DNA of 64,000 bases from Homalodisca vitripennis (Eukaryota; Arthropoda; Insecta; Hemiptera; Cicadellidae): assembly GCF_021130785.1 (NCBI RefSeq), contig NC_060211.1:29311001-29375000 (forward strand). The letters run 5' to 3'. Numbering within the stretch: the first letter of the stretch is position 1; the number at the start of each line of letters is the position of its first letter. Below are positions 12,291 through 23,253 of the stretch, in pieces. The notes beneath the pieces are model-generated. The model saw only the letters and a list, made by a program, of their open reading frames with translations, ran no database searches and was not told the origin of the DNA. The position numbers and the translations under genes are program-made.

Positions 12291-12381
12291 TTTATTTACA
12301 ATTATCCTAATTTAAAAAGTACAAAAATGTGATCATGTGATATTGCCTTTAAGGCGGAACAAAGTTCGCTGGGTCAGCTAG

Positions 12382-12422
12382 TAAATTTATATTTTTAAAT
12401 CAGCTGACCAGCTGACACTACA
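12382..12422 (-). repeat. Gypsy 3' LTR, inner part
   Basis: Continuation of the LTR begun at 8001. It matches 13802-13842 (tttttaaaatcagctgacc then agctgacactaca) and is followed by tgagccccctaggg, the complement of a G-rich polypurine-like tract. Confidence 0.85.
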
Positions 12423-12446
12423 TGAGCCCCCTAGGGAGACTGGAAG

Positions 12447-13590
12447 TCAGGGAACAAGCCGTAAACGCACATTGCGACCAAATCTGGTAGCGCACTCTGG
12501 TGTTGCGTTGTCCGGGTCTGCAGCAGGTTGTGTACCGATGCTGGGTGCGGTGTGTGGGCGCTTCTTGGTTGAGGCTGTGGGGAAAGGGTCAGGTAGAATG
12601 TAAGCAGGCTTCACTCTGTCAATGCTTACTTTAGAGCTTCTATCTGCGATCTGGATGGTCATAGTTTTGTCGTCACGGCTGAGCACTTTGTGAGGTCCGC
12701 TGTAGGGAGGTTGCAGGGCTCGACGCACAGTATCGTCAAGTAAGAAAACATGAGTGCATGTTGATAATTCCTGGAAGACAAATGTCTGAGGTTTGCTGTG
12801 AGCTGAGCCAGAGACAGGTTGAAGGCGAGATGTTTGACGTTGCAGCCTGACAACAAGGTCAGAGATGTCTTCACTGCGTCCCAACCCCGGAGGGCTGGCA
12901 AGGAGTGATCCAGGTAGACGTAAGGGTTCTCCGTATACTAGTTCAGCAGAGGACGTTGTTAAATCTTCTCTGTATACGTTTCGGATACCAAGCAGAACTA
13001 GAGGGAGGGCTTGGAGCCAGCTTGATTCCGGGTGACAGATGGATGGCCGCTTTTAGATAACGGTGAAAACGTTCGACCATACCATTGGCTTGTGGGTGAT
13101 AACTGGTGGTCCGTAGACGTTCAATCCCAAATGTAGAGGTGAGACGTTTGAAAAGTCCAGATTCGAATTGACGACCTTGATCCGTTTGTGATACGTTCTG
13201 GGCATCCAAAACGGGATATCCAACAGTTCACCAAAGCTTCGGCGACTTCCTCAGCAGTGATTTGCTGAAGTGGGTGAACTTCTGGCCATCTGGTAAACCT
13301 GTCAATAACAGTCAAACAGTATCGGTACGGGCCAGCTGGTGGTCCAATTATGTCTACATGAATGTGACGAAAACGGGCAGATGGTGGGATTGACTGTTCC
13401 AAGTGGACTGTGAACGTGGCGTGAAACTTTGGCACGTTGGCAGAGCTGACAAGTTTGGGCCCAAGTGCGGCAATCTCGCTGAATATTAGGCCAAAACAAA
13501 ACGTTGAGATATGAGGCGAGCTGAAGCTTTGATGCCGGGATGACTTAAGTTGTGTAGAGAGTTAAAAACCCAGTCGTCTGAGAGGAGCAG
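12447..13590 (-). pseudogene. Gypsy integrase, frameshifted remnant
   Basis: Reading leftwards, the first block is an H2C2 zinc-binding segment (LHNLSHPGIKA then CQLCQRAK, about 13575-13435). The rve catalytic core follows, with HVDIIGPP, VIDRFTRWPEV, TDQGRQFES and GMVERFHR, which contain the D, D and E residues. A C-terminal segment ending in the GPY/F-type PPYSGPHKVL (about 12700) comes last. Frame changes fall near 13430, 13200 and 12940-12900, so it cannot make a protein. The zinc finger begins within about 70 bp of the primer-binding site, so one deletion removed gag to RNase H. Integrase inserts the cDNA into host DNA in intact elements. Confidence 0.85.
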
Positions 13591-13640
13591 GTACAAATGG
13601 TCGGAGTGAAGGATTAGAAGTATCACGTCGAGGTCACCAA

Positions 13641-13842
13641 TATAGGGAATGATATGTTACTAAATAATTCCCTAATTAAGAAATTAAATATATGCAATTA
13701 GTCAAAATAATAGTATTGTATTTACAGAGAGAAGATGATAACTAACTTTATAATAATGACCAAAACAAAACAGGTGGTCTATATCTTTTACAATACTAAA
13801 ATAAATTATATTTTTAAAATCAGCTGACCAGCTGACACTACA
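13641..13842 (-). repeat. Gypsy 5' LTR
   Basis: Undisturbed 202-bp LTR, TG...TA on the minus strand. It is followed on the plus side by the target duplication AGGT and preceded by the complement of the primer-binding site (ttggtgacctcgacgtgat on minus). Confidence 0.9.
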
Positions 13843-13846
13843 AGGT

Positions 13847-14192
13847 TAATTATTATCTACAATTTCGTGTGTAAATGAGTCCCCTATACGTATTTCCATT
13901 CCTTTATAACCCCCTATTAACTGTGGAATATTCGACTGAAGAAGCTTATAGAACTATAGGGCTTGAAGGAATCATGATTTTTTTTAACATCGGTTTTAAT
14001 CCAACTATCTCAAAATCATTGCGGGAAGGAACTAACACTCTGTGTTGTATATATTACAGCAGAATGTGCAAAATGTCTTAAAACAAATCTTTATGACATG
14101 GACGGCCAACGTAATTATTGAACCGTTTTTAATAATGAAATTATTTTGTCCGGGAGCACATGAACACAAAATATATATACATATATATAAAA
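13847..14192. other. Non-coding spacer
   Basis: AT-rich flank of the Gypsy element; nothing recognised. Confidence 0.4.
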
Positions 14193-14600
14193 CACTAATA
14201 ATAATAATCTCTTTATTGCATTCTTTTAACAATTTTTACATCGTATCGCAAACCTCAACAGTTTTAAGTCTATTTACACGAGTTCATCCACACATTCACA
14301 CAACCTCATACTCACAATTCTTACAATCATTCAGGTCACAATCGCATTGACCTCAGATCCAACAATCTCAAATATCACAGCGGCTTGACACGAATTCATC
14401 AACAGAGTAGAACGCCTCGGACTCCAAAAGGAGTTTGAGACGCGTTTTAAATCTATTTTGATTATTGGAAATTTTGATTTCTTCAGGGAGTCTGTTGATT
14501 ATGGTTACACGTTGATTTTGGTTACACTCAAAATTTGAGGACGCCACAGGAAGGCCGTAATTCCCGGAACTGGGTTTTAAAACATTCCTACCAATAAACC
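14193..14600 (-). mobile_element. LINE 3'-end remnant
   Basis: On the minus strand a frame reads INRLPEEIKISNNQ then RFKTRLKLLLESEAF and ends with TGA. This is the typical C-terminus of CR1/Jockey-type reverse-transcriptase ORFs (N-x-LP-x-EIK...FK-x-x-LK). It is followed by about 180 bp of 3' sequence ending in gcaataaagagattattatt. Everything 5' of this is missing, as expected from incomplete target-primed reverse transcription. Confidence 0.7.
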
Positions 14601-15253
14601 CATTACAGCCCAGTCAAAAGATGTGTTTAAGTGGAAAGTCCTCGTGTAATTAAATTTAGGCTTTTTTATGTTTTTGGCCTGTAAAGCATGAATTTGATGT
14701 TTTCAAAAAACAACTATTTCAGTATATATGAACATTTCTTCAAAACATGTATGCATTGTTTTAGATTTTGGATTATAACTTTTAAAATAAGCATTTTATA
14801 CGGAACAGGACCATTTGGTAAATGTTTTCTAAGACCTATTATGTAACGCACAATTTAGTGTGTTTTTACTTAAGGAAAAATCTGACGACTAAATGTAAAA
14901 GCAAAATCTGCTCTTTGTTCTGCAAAAGTTTTAGTGATTATTAATTTAGTCGTATATTGTCCATAGACTACTACGTATGCAAGCATTGTGAATTTGTTGT
15001 CTAGGCTTACAGTGTAATGAGGGTGGGAAGGGTTTTCACCGTTCTGACAGACCTCTGTGGTCGTTGTTCATTTGCTCGCTCGTTCGCTAACAGGGCTCAC
15101 CGCTACTGTACGTCTCTGCCAACGATATTACGTCTCAGTTAAATATCTTCAGATATTATTGCTAACTGAAGTCTGCATACACAATATCTGCGCATGTGGC
15201 GAACCAGCCTCCAATGGAAGCTGCAACCGCTCAATTCCCCCCACTAGTTGTAG
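14601..15253. other. Non-coding, nothing recognised
   Basis: Short open frames at 15057-15356 show no family signature and run into the foldback element. Confidence 0.4.
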
Positions 15254-15258
15254 AATAT

Positions 15259-16157
15259 ACAGAGTGTTCTGTAACTCTTTGGAGAAAGATACACCATGTT
15301 ATTGCTCAGGTCAAGAAAAACATATTTCACCATATGAACATGGGTCCGATGATTAGTCTCCCATCTGTCTGTCCGTATGTGGTTTTTATTTAAGAATTAT
15401 TGTCTTAAGAGCTGATAAATTAAATTGTACAAGATTTGGCACAATTGTTTATAATAAGAAGACCAGTTACTGAAAAATATTTCATCAAATTATCCTTAGC
15501 ATTTTCAAGATGGCGGCCATTAAAACTTTTAAACTTTGAATATCTTGAAAACCTGCAATTTGCCTTAAGAACTACAAGAATAACAGTTTTTAGAGAATGT
15601 TATCACAAATCTAATTAAACCAAAATTATTAAAATCAAATAGTAAATAGCTGATTTAGAACTGATTCACTGTGACAAGACATGGCCTACATTGAGGTTCT
15701 CGGCGAATAGCCAACAATACAAAAACTGAATAAATGCAGCTCTCAATGTGGGCCGTGTTTTGTCAAAGTAAATCTGTTCTAAATCAGTTATTTATAAGTG
15801 CATTTAAATAATTTTTGGGATAAAATCCTATAAAAACTGTTATTTTTGTTAACTCTGGAGCAAAAATGAAGATTCTTAAGATATTAAATGTTTAAAAGTT
15901 TTAATAGCCGCCATCTTGAAAATTCCAAAGATAATGTAATAATATTTTGAGTAACTTGTTATCATAAACACTTGAGCCAAGTTTGGTATAATTTAATTAA
16001 TCAGTTTTTAAGATATTATTTTTTTATAAAAAAATATACAGACAGACAGACGGGAAAATAAGCATCGGAGAACAATGTTCATATGGTGAAATATGTCTGT
16101 CTTCAAATGAGAAAAAACGTGGTATACCTTTGTCCAAAGAGTTACGGGATACCCTGT
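15259..16157. mobile_element. Foldback element family A, complete copy
   Basis: A complete palindromic element of 899 bp. The termini are ACAGAGTGTTCTGTAACTC and, on the opposite strand, ACAGGGTATCCCGTAACTC, flanked by the 5-bp direct repeat AATAT (15254-15258, 16158-16162). The arms of about 430 bp share ordered blocks (caagatggcggcc/ggccgccatcttg, acatggcctacattgagg/ctcaatgtgggccgtg) and meet near 15730. There is no transposase ORF, so it is non-autonomous. A 5-bp duplication does not fit Tc1/mariner (TA) or hAT (8 bp); the superfamily is unassigned. Confidence 0.8.
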
Positions 16158-16162
16158 AATAT

Positions 16163-17002
16163 ATTGAAGTCCGGTATTTTATTGCGACGAATTACAGTTA
16201 TTTTAATGAGCCCTGAAAACTTGACCTTAGAGATAAATGTTAATTAAAGTTTGACTTGGGTCATGATTTTACTTATTGATTATCGGCAGACGAAGCGGTT
16301 TGTGTTCCTCTCAAATTAACATGGAAAACCCATGTATCGCTACTTAATGCACGCTCGTTTGTTGTCTCAATTAACTTGATAGTTGCAAACAATCGTCACT
16401 TTGTTAGTTAACTGCAATGTTGTTTACAAATAATTAATATAGCAATCTATACCAATTTACACACAGTAATGAATAATAGAGGTAGCTCGATAAGTACCAT
16501 TAGAAACGGATATAGTCTTGCTGTTTATCATAATATAAGCATATGATGTGTATCTAAGAGATTGCAGAGCAAATAATAAATACACTATTTCTTTTTACGT
16601 GCAAACGCAGAATAGTCTTAGACTGCTATTCCAATGGATAGATATTTCCAATCAAATGGCATTTAGAAAGGGCTTGGAGTAGCAAATACTGATGTTATTA
16701 TATTTTTTGTGGGCCATTTTATGTTTTTGGGGTTGCAGAAGACGTATATGAGGTTTTCCCACAAAAAGTATTTCGACAAGTATCACAATTTGTTAAAAAT
16801 ACACAACAAATCATAATTTAGTTTTAGTTTTCGACTTATTACTTTGAAACTAGGCATTTAAGCAGGAACAGAATTCTTTTTTAAACTAGAGAAGGTAAAA
16901 TGTTCTGAAATTGATGGTTCAAATGCTTTTGTAAATCCTATATGTAAGGATTATACTCGCTGCTGGGAAACTAGACCCTTTTTGTAGTTTAGGTGTCTTG
17001 GA
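16163..17002. other. Non-coding, nothing recognised
   Basis: AT-rich sequence between the foldback element and the 198-bp satellite. Confidence 0.4.
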
Positions 17003-18407
17003 CAATAATGTTATAGTGGCACGGATTACATGTACACTTATCTCGGCCCTATGGTACGGTGCTGAGAATCGTGTTAGCAACACCTAAGTTATAACATTGT
17101 TATATACAGCTCCGTGTTAACTTTCCTATCCCATGTGAGTGTCAGCTCTAAGCTTCGTTGTCACGTGACAACCAATTTACCAGACTGGATTCACCAGTAT
17201 AGTAATGTTACAGAGGCACGGATTATATGTACACTTATCTCAGCTCTATAGTACGGTGCTGAGAATCGTGTTAGCAACACCAAAGTTATAACATTGTTAT
17301 ATACAGTTCCGTGTTAACTTTCTCCGTCCCATGTGAGTGTCAGCTCTAAGCTTCGTTGTCACGTGACAACCAATTTACCAGACTGGATTCACCAGTATAG
17401 TAATGTTACAGAGGCACGGATTATATGTACACTTATCTCAGCTCTATAGTACGGTGCTGAGAATCGTGTTAGCAACACCAAAGTTATAACATTGTTATAT
17501 ACAGTTCCGTGTTAACTTTCTCCGTCCCATGTGAGTGTCAGCTCTAGCTTCGTTGTCACGTGACAACCAATTTACCAGATTGGATTCACCAGTATAGTAA
17601 TGTTACAGAGGCACGGATTATATGTACACTTATCTCAGCTCTATAGTACGGTGCTGAGAATCGTGTTAGCAACACCAAAGTTATAACATTGTTATATACA
17701 GTTCCGTGTTAACTTTCTCCGTCCCATGTGAGTGTCAGCTCTAAGCTTCGTTGTCACGTGACAACCAATTTACCAGATTGGATTCACCAGTATAGTAATG
17801 TTACAGTGACACGGATTATATGTACACTTATCTCAGCTCTATAGTACGGTGCTGAGAATCGTGTTAGCAACACCAAAGTTATAACATTGTTATATACAGT
17901 TCCGTGTTAACTTCCTCCGTCCCATGTGAGTGTCAGCTCTAAGCTTCGTTGTCACGTGACAACCAATTTACCAGATTGGATTCACCAGTATAGTAATGTT
18001 ACAGAGGCACGGATTATATGTACACTTATCTCAGCTCTATAGTACGGTGCTGAGAATCGTGTTTGCAACACCAAAGTTATAACATTGTTATATACAGTTC
18101 CGTGTTAACTTTCTCCGTCCCATGTGAGTGTCAGCTCACAGCTCCGTTGTCACGTGACAACCAATTTACCAGATTGGATTCACCAGTATAGTAATGTTAC
18201 AGTGACACGGATTATATGTACACTTATCTCAGCTCTATAGTACGGTGCTGAGAATCGTGTTAGCAACACCAAAGTTATAACATTGTTATATACAGTTCCG
18301 TGTTAACTTTCTCCGTCCCATGTGAGTGTCAGCTCACAGCTCCGTTGTCACGTGACAACCAATTTACCAGATTGGATTCACCAGTATAGTAATGTTACAG
18401 TGGCACC
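17003..18407. repeat. 198-bp satellite, about 7 units
   Basis: The landmark agtatagtaatgttacag recurs at 17196, 17394, 17591, 17789, 17987, 18185 and 18383, giving periods of 197-198 bp. Units differ by a few substitutions; the first is the most diverged. Each contains the exact 16-bp palindrome GTTGTCACGTGACAAC with a central CACGTG, plus the less regular inverted pair ctcagctctat...cggtgctgag. It has no coding potential. Confidence 0.95.
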
Positions 18408-18523
18408 GATTACGTGTACACTTATCTTTTATAAATTTAAAACATAGAAACAAACTTCACTCTATTTCCTTTTTAACCTGTTTCTTTATAACACACTTAT
18501 CGTGTGCTTGTCCTTATATATAT

Positions 18524-18600
18524 GTAATGGTAGCACATTCACCGGGCAAGTGAGAGATCCGGGTTCGAGTCCCGGCGGAGCAAGTACTTTTTGCGATTCA
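18524..18600 (+). ncRNA. tRNA-like SINE head (pseudo-tRNA), copy 1
   Basis: TAATGGTAGCAC resembles a pol III A box and GGTTCGAGTCC is a perfect B box. The T arm ccggg-ttcgagt-cccgg is intact, and an anticodon-like stem ttcac/gtgag encloses a 7-nt loop. The 5' acceptor half is replaced by a TA-rich run, so it is not a functional tRNA. Downstream aagtacttttgcgattcaat is shared with the copy at 56469-56538, marking a dispersed tRNA-derived family. Confidence 0.65.
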
Positions 18601-18610
18601 ATATTTATTG

Positions 18611-18614
<4 letters not shown>

Positions 18615-18667
<53 letters not shown>
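18615..18667. repeat. (TA)n microsatellite
   Basis: Uninterrupted TA dinucleotides of about 52 bp directly downstream of the tRNA-like head. Confidence 0.95.
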
Positions 18668-18669
<2 letters not shown>

Positions 18670-18878
18670 GCTCTTTAACCAATATAGACGTATATATCTG
18701 AGAATTGCATATATGTTCTTAAAGGATAGTTGTCAAGACATTTACTAGTAATTTTATTTATTAATAAAATACGAGTAACATTGAAGGTTTTAGTCTATAT
18801 TTAAACGGTTATATTTGTGTTACTAATCAAAATTCGACGAATTAACTATTGTATTAAAAAATTTAATGAACATAGTGA

Positions 18879-19054
18879 AGAAACAGCAAGTTTTTGACAT
18901 CTGTTTTCGTTCAGTGATACAATAGGATAAGTGACACTATGTTTCGAGATCTAAAATATGATATCTTCCCAGGTAAACGCCTAAACTAATGCATGACTGA
19001 TATTTAGGTTAAATTAAACGGAACATATCAGATCGTTGTGACACGCACAAGTCA
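18879..19054. mobile_element. Foldback MITE family B, one arm
   Basis: Matches the left arm of 1283-1840: cagtgatac, gtgacactatgtttcgaga, tcttcccaggtaaacg, actaatgcatgac, cagatcgttgtgacacgc. The opposite arm is absent. Confidence 0.65.
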
Positions 19055-21111
19055 CCATTACCAAGTTACCGTTTGTTTCTTTCTTCGTTTGTCAGTTTGG
19101 TTTTAGAGCCAACCAAATTACTCCTGTAATTTTACTTTCCTCCAGAACAACAGTATTCTGTATTGTACACTGTGATTTCACCATTTGTCGGTTCTATATG
19201 GCACTGTGAGAAAAATTGCAGTATTAATAATGGATTAAATGCTCTAGCCGTTACCCTCGTCAAATCCACCACGAAACGTACACATGACATGGTACTTTTA
19301 ATAAATGGCGACTTAAATTTCTTTACATTAGTTCAAAGTCGTTCTAGGATATTGTACATCGAATGGCCATGACTACTAATGGATGAATGATGGGTATTTA
19401 TTTATGTTCGCAACCCTGTCACTCATTACTGGTTAGTATCATTTTATCCGATGTCCTTGTAACTAAATTCTTGGCGGAATAATATTTAACCTAATTTGCA
19501 CGCGTAGTACTTGTTTCTCTTGAACGTTGTAGCTCAAGATATTCCTGCTAAGCAACTTCTCAAGCACCTTGTCCGCGAGACCAAGTACTTTGAGTACTAC
19601 TTCGAGATAAAGTTCGAGTCCAATTTCGAGTACTTCCAGTATTCATGTTGTAGACTTCTAGTTTTCTAATTTCCCTTTTTGTGACTACAGCTTCAATGCT
19701 GATTCAAGATGCTGACACCGAGGTATGTGAGTCGACATCAACTTGAAGGGACATTGCAACCATTATGCTCATCCCCATGATATAATTTAACTTCATTATT
19801 ACTCTATTTTGGCTTCAACGTGGTAATACATTCTTTTATTTTAACATCTAGAAGTAATTCTTGTAGGTTTTATTTGCCATTTTTTTATGTATGTGTTTCG
19901 TCCATTCGATACAAAGTTAGAACCATTAGATCCTAAGTTATAATCAATGGCTGTGTTAAGGGAATTCCTTCGTGGTAACAATGGCTCTGTTACAATAAAA
20001 GTGGTTTTTTTTCTATTACGAATGTTAGTTACGGAGTTCCTAAAACTGGTCACAAATGCGTTACAGTGTTAACTGAACGGCTAGCCTCTATTTATTGTTC
20101 TTGGGTGCCTATTATCAATTTGAAACTGGTTGGCATAGCAACCAAAAGCCACGGGGGCCGAAGGACAACAACACATATTGTAACAAGTTAATAGAATATT
20201 TCAACAATAATTTTTAATATATCTTCTATAGATGTTCATTATATTCACTATGCAAACCTTTTGATGTTCATTATAATGAACATATGTTTTTAAAATAAGA
20301 GTGTCAAAAACAATTGAATATGATATTGTATGTTTTGTCCGTTATCTAACTGGAAATAGTGTTGAAGTAGTGGAAGTCCTCAACGATAAGTAGTGAATTA
20401 ATTTGAAAATTGTCAGTTATTGAGTGAAATCTTGAAAATGCAAATAAAGTATAATAATAAGAAGTAAGATGAAACTACTTTTCGTCGAACCTTTTATTTT
20501 GTTAAATTAAGGATAACCACTGGATAGTTCCTGCGAATATAGTGAATTCGTAGCTCAACTTGTGACTTATGAATCAACAGCTCGTTTAGGGAATCCATTG
20601 ATTAACCTTCATAAGTCGTGTTAAGAATAATATTACGTGTAATACTGTCTGTCATTTGTAGCTTGGTTGCAAACTAAAATCGTTTTAAATATGTCTTAAT
20701 AAAACCACTTATATTATCCTCGTAGTAAAATGTTAGAATTTTTAACGATGATTGTAGGTTAACAACAGTTGTTCCAACGGATATGTGTTTTTGTAATAAT
20801 AACTATAATATTGCTGAGAATTGGTTGAACATTAAAATTCTCTTCCACGCTATCCCTACTTCATAGTCCTTAAAGGATCTTCAGCAACGGCTGTTATTCA
20901 TAGGCCTTCACGCAAGCGAAATGATTAAAAGTACCACCAAAGGAGTGTAGTTAGCAACTGTTTATGACTCTTTGTTAGCTTTAAACGTGGTTAAAACATT
21001 GCAATCTGTGAACAAGTATTACTCAGCGGTTTTCTCGATGCCATCGTGGTTGCCCACAAACAAGGGTAAAACTGTTCGCTGATGCTCAGCCAAACTCCGT
21101 GAAGTAACAAG
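19055..21111. other. Non-coding, no gene supported
   Basis: Short open frames (19163-19372, 19841-20053) show no family signature. Around 19590-19640 the motif tacttcgag recurs imperfectly. Nothing else is recognised. Confidence 0.4.
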
Positions 21112-22885
21112 CACTACAATCGAACTTGGTGTTAACGATATAAAAATGTTTCATGCAAAGTTTCATGTCTATAGATCTTTTAGGTCTAGAGATAAGCGTG
21201 GACAAACATACAGGTAAACAGAAATGAAAGTTTTCTAACCACTCACTTTTTTGTACTGTTTATTTGATTTGAATGTAAATATAAAGGTTTAGTTGCACAA
21301 TGATTTTGCAAGTGTCTGGCATTGCTTGCGAATGTAATTGCTTGGAATAATTAGCAATAATGTATGAACACATGTGGAATCAGGTTGAATATTGATCAGA
21401 CAGTGAACTCATCTGGGGAATGATTAGATTCCCTGATCAAAGACACAATGAGGCAACAACATGCTCGTGATGGAAGCAATCAAAGCTCTTTGATACTTGA
21501 GATCTGATCAACTGCAGTACAGTATCTGCTCTATGCCAGTTGACAAAGTTAATGAATAGGAGCTGTCAATTGAACCCGAATTGTAACACATGAATATGGG
21601 ATCGTATTCATTATTCACTGGGTTTTCCGTCCTACAAGTTGATCACATTTTTATAAAAGTATTCCTGTCACTACATACTGTAATTATAAATGCGAAAGTG
21701 CAATTATTTGTCTGTTTTGCTTCCACGCATAAATTATTTTATCGATTGTACTGAAATTGTACATGGAAATTCTAACATTACGGTACCTGGTATGAATATA
21801 GGCCTATTCACAGTGAGGTTTTATCTTAACGGTATAGTGACCGATGTCAAATTCAATTTTTGCACACATGTGAACCACCGGTACTCAAAATGTTTTTATT
21901 AGATTAGTCTCGCAAAGGTCGCATAAGCATTATTGCTACTCGTAGACAAGTACAAAAGACTCTTATCTGGCCTGACGAGGAGATCGGATTTTAAAAGTCA
22001 CTACAATCGAACTTGGTGTTAACGATATAAAAATGTTTCATGCAAAGTTTCATGTCTATAGATCTTTTAGGTCTAGAGATAAGCGTGGACAAACATACAG
22101 GTAAACAGAAATGAAAGTTTTCTAACCACTCACTTTTTTGTACTGTTTATTTGATTTGAATGTAAATATAAAGGTTTAGTTGCACAATGATTTTGCAAGT
22201 GTCTGGCATTGCTTGCGAATGTAATTGCTTGGAATAATTAGCAATAATGTATGAACACATGTGGAATCAGGTTGAATATTGATCAGACAGTGAACTCATC
22301 TGGGGAATGATTAGATTCCCTGATCAAAGACACAATGAGGCAACAACATGCTCGTGATGGAAGCAATCAAAGCTCTTTGATACTTGAGATCTGATCAACT
22401 GCAGTACAGTATCTGCTCTATGCCAGTTGACAAAGTTAATGAATAGGAGCTGTCAATTGAACCCGAATTGTAACACATGAATATGGGATCGTATTCATTA
22501 TTCACTGGGTTTTCCGTCCTACAAGTTGATCACATTTTTATAAAAGTATTCCTGTCACTACATACTGTAATTATAAATGCGAAAGTGCAATTATTTGTCT
22601 GTTTTGCTTCCACGCATAAATTATTTTATCGATTGTACTGAAATTGTACATGGAAATTCTAACATTACGGTACCTGGTATGAATATAGGCCTATTCACAG
22701 TGAGGTTTTATCTTAACGGTATAGTGACCGATGTCAAATTCAATTTTTGCACACATGTGAACCACCGGTACCCAAAATGTTTTTATTAGATTAGTCTCGC
22801 AAAGGTCGCATAAGCATTATTGCTACTCGTAGACAAGTACAAAAGACTCTTATCTGGCCTGACGAGGAGATCGGATTTTAAAAGT
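21112..22885. repeat. Tandem duplication, 2 x 887 bp
   Basis: 21112-21998 is repeated head-to-tail at 21999-22885. I found one substitution (ccggtactc against ccggtaccc, near 21880/22767). The junction carries the 4-base microhomology CACT. Each copy holds the same 70-codon open frame (21690-21902; 22577-22789), which begins inside a decayed repeat-like block (aaatgcgaaagtg ... cacgcataaa). I do not regard this as a gene. Confidence 0.95.
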
Positions 22886-23170
22886 CACTCCCGCATACAA
22901 ATTGTATGGTGGTAACCGAAACTGAACTGAACTGATTGGCTGTTTGCCAATCTAACATTGACGTGCGTTCTTACAAACGGATGTTAATTTTATATGTTAT
23001 ACTGTAATTAAATCTTGTGCAATTAGTTCATAGATTGAAAAACTCATAGAGGCATTGTTTAGTCAGATACAAATAATGCAGATGTGTGGTTTAAACTTAT
23101 TTGACATGTCAAATGCATCAAAATAAACCCGATAGAAACATCATTTAGCTCTTACTCGTTCCATCCTACC

Positions 23171-23253
23171 TCATTCCGGGGGCGAGCCGGTTTATCGAAA
23201 GATCCGGATAACCGAATGTCGGATAATCGGAGGCCGGATTACCGGGGTTTTAC
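23171..23253 (-). mobile_element. pogo/Tigger-type terminal fragment
   Basis: On the minus strand the sequence reads cagtaaaaccccggtaatcc and then ggcctccgattatccgac ... ggttatccgga. This is the characteristic CAGTAAAACCYCG..TTATCCG terminus of pogo/Tigger members of the Tc1-mariner superfamily. No second terminus or transposase is visible, so it is a solo end. Confidence 0.55.

Larger units (their letters stand above)
8163..12381 (+). mobile_element. Outer Helitron (non-autonomous), plus strand
   Basis: The 5' end is TCTATATATATATATATCTA (8163-8182), interrupted by the inner Helitron. It resumes at 10055 with tatatatataaaagaaagtc and the conserved Helitron 5' block ctgatccgatttggctgaaa. The 3' end is gttcgctgggtcagCTAG (to 12381). 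Insertion is between host A (8162) and T (12382) in the LTR, the canonical Helitron A^T target, without target duplication. It carries a broken PIF1-type helicase but no Rep (HUH) domain. TC start, CTRR end and A^T insertion are established Helitron hallmarks. Confidence 0.85.
8001..13842 (-). mobile_element. Gypsy-type LTR retrotransposon, deleted, with nested Helitrons
   Basis: The element is bounded by about 202-bp LTRs and flanked by the 4-bp direct repeat AGGT (7997-8000 and 13843-13846). On the minus strand the LTR starts TGTAGTGTCAG and ends CCCTATA. Immediately inside the 5' LTR is a tRNA-primer-like site, TTGGTGACCTCGACGTGAT. The internal region (12423-13640, about 1.2 kb) keeps only the integrase end of pol; gag, protease, RT and RNase H are gone. 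The left LTR is split by a Helitron (8163-12381). Without that insert the element would be about 1.6 kb. Confidence 0.9.

Noticed and set aside
18533..18585. Functional tRNA gene
   Set aside because: The 5' acceptor half is missing and position 33 is not U; the segment belongs to a dispersed SINE-like family.
21690..22789. Two identical 70-codon ORFs
   Set aside because: They lie in a decayed repeat-like block within the 887-bp duplication; identity reflects duplication, not constraint.
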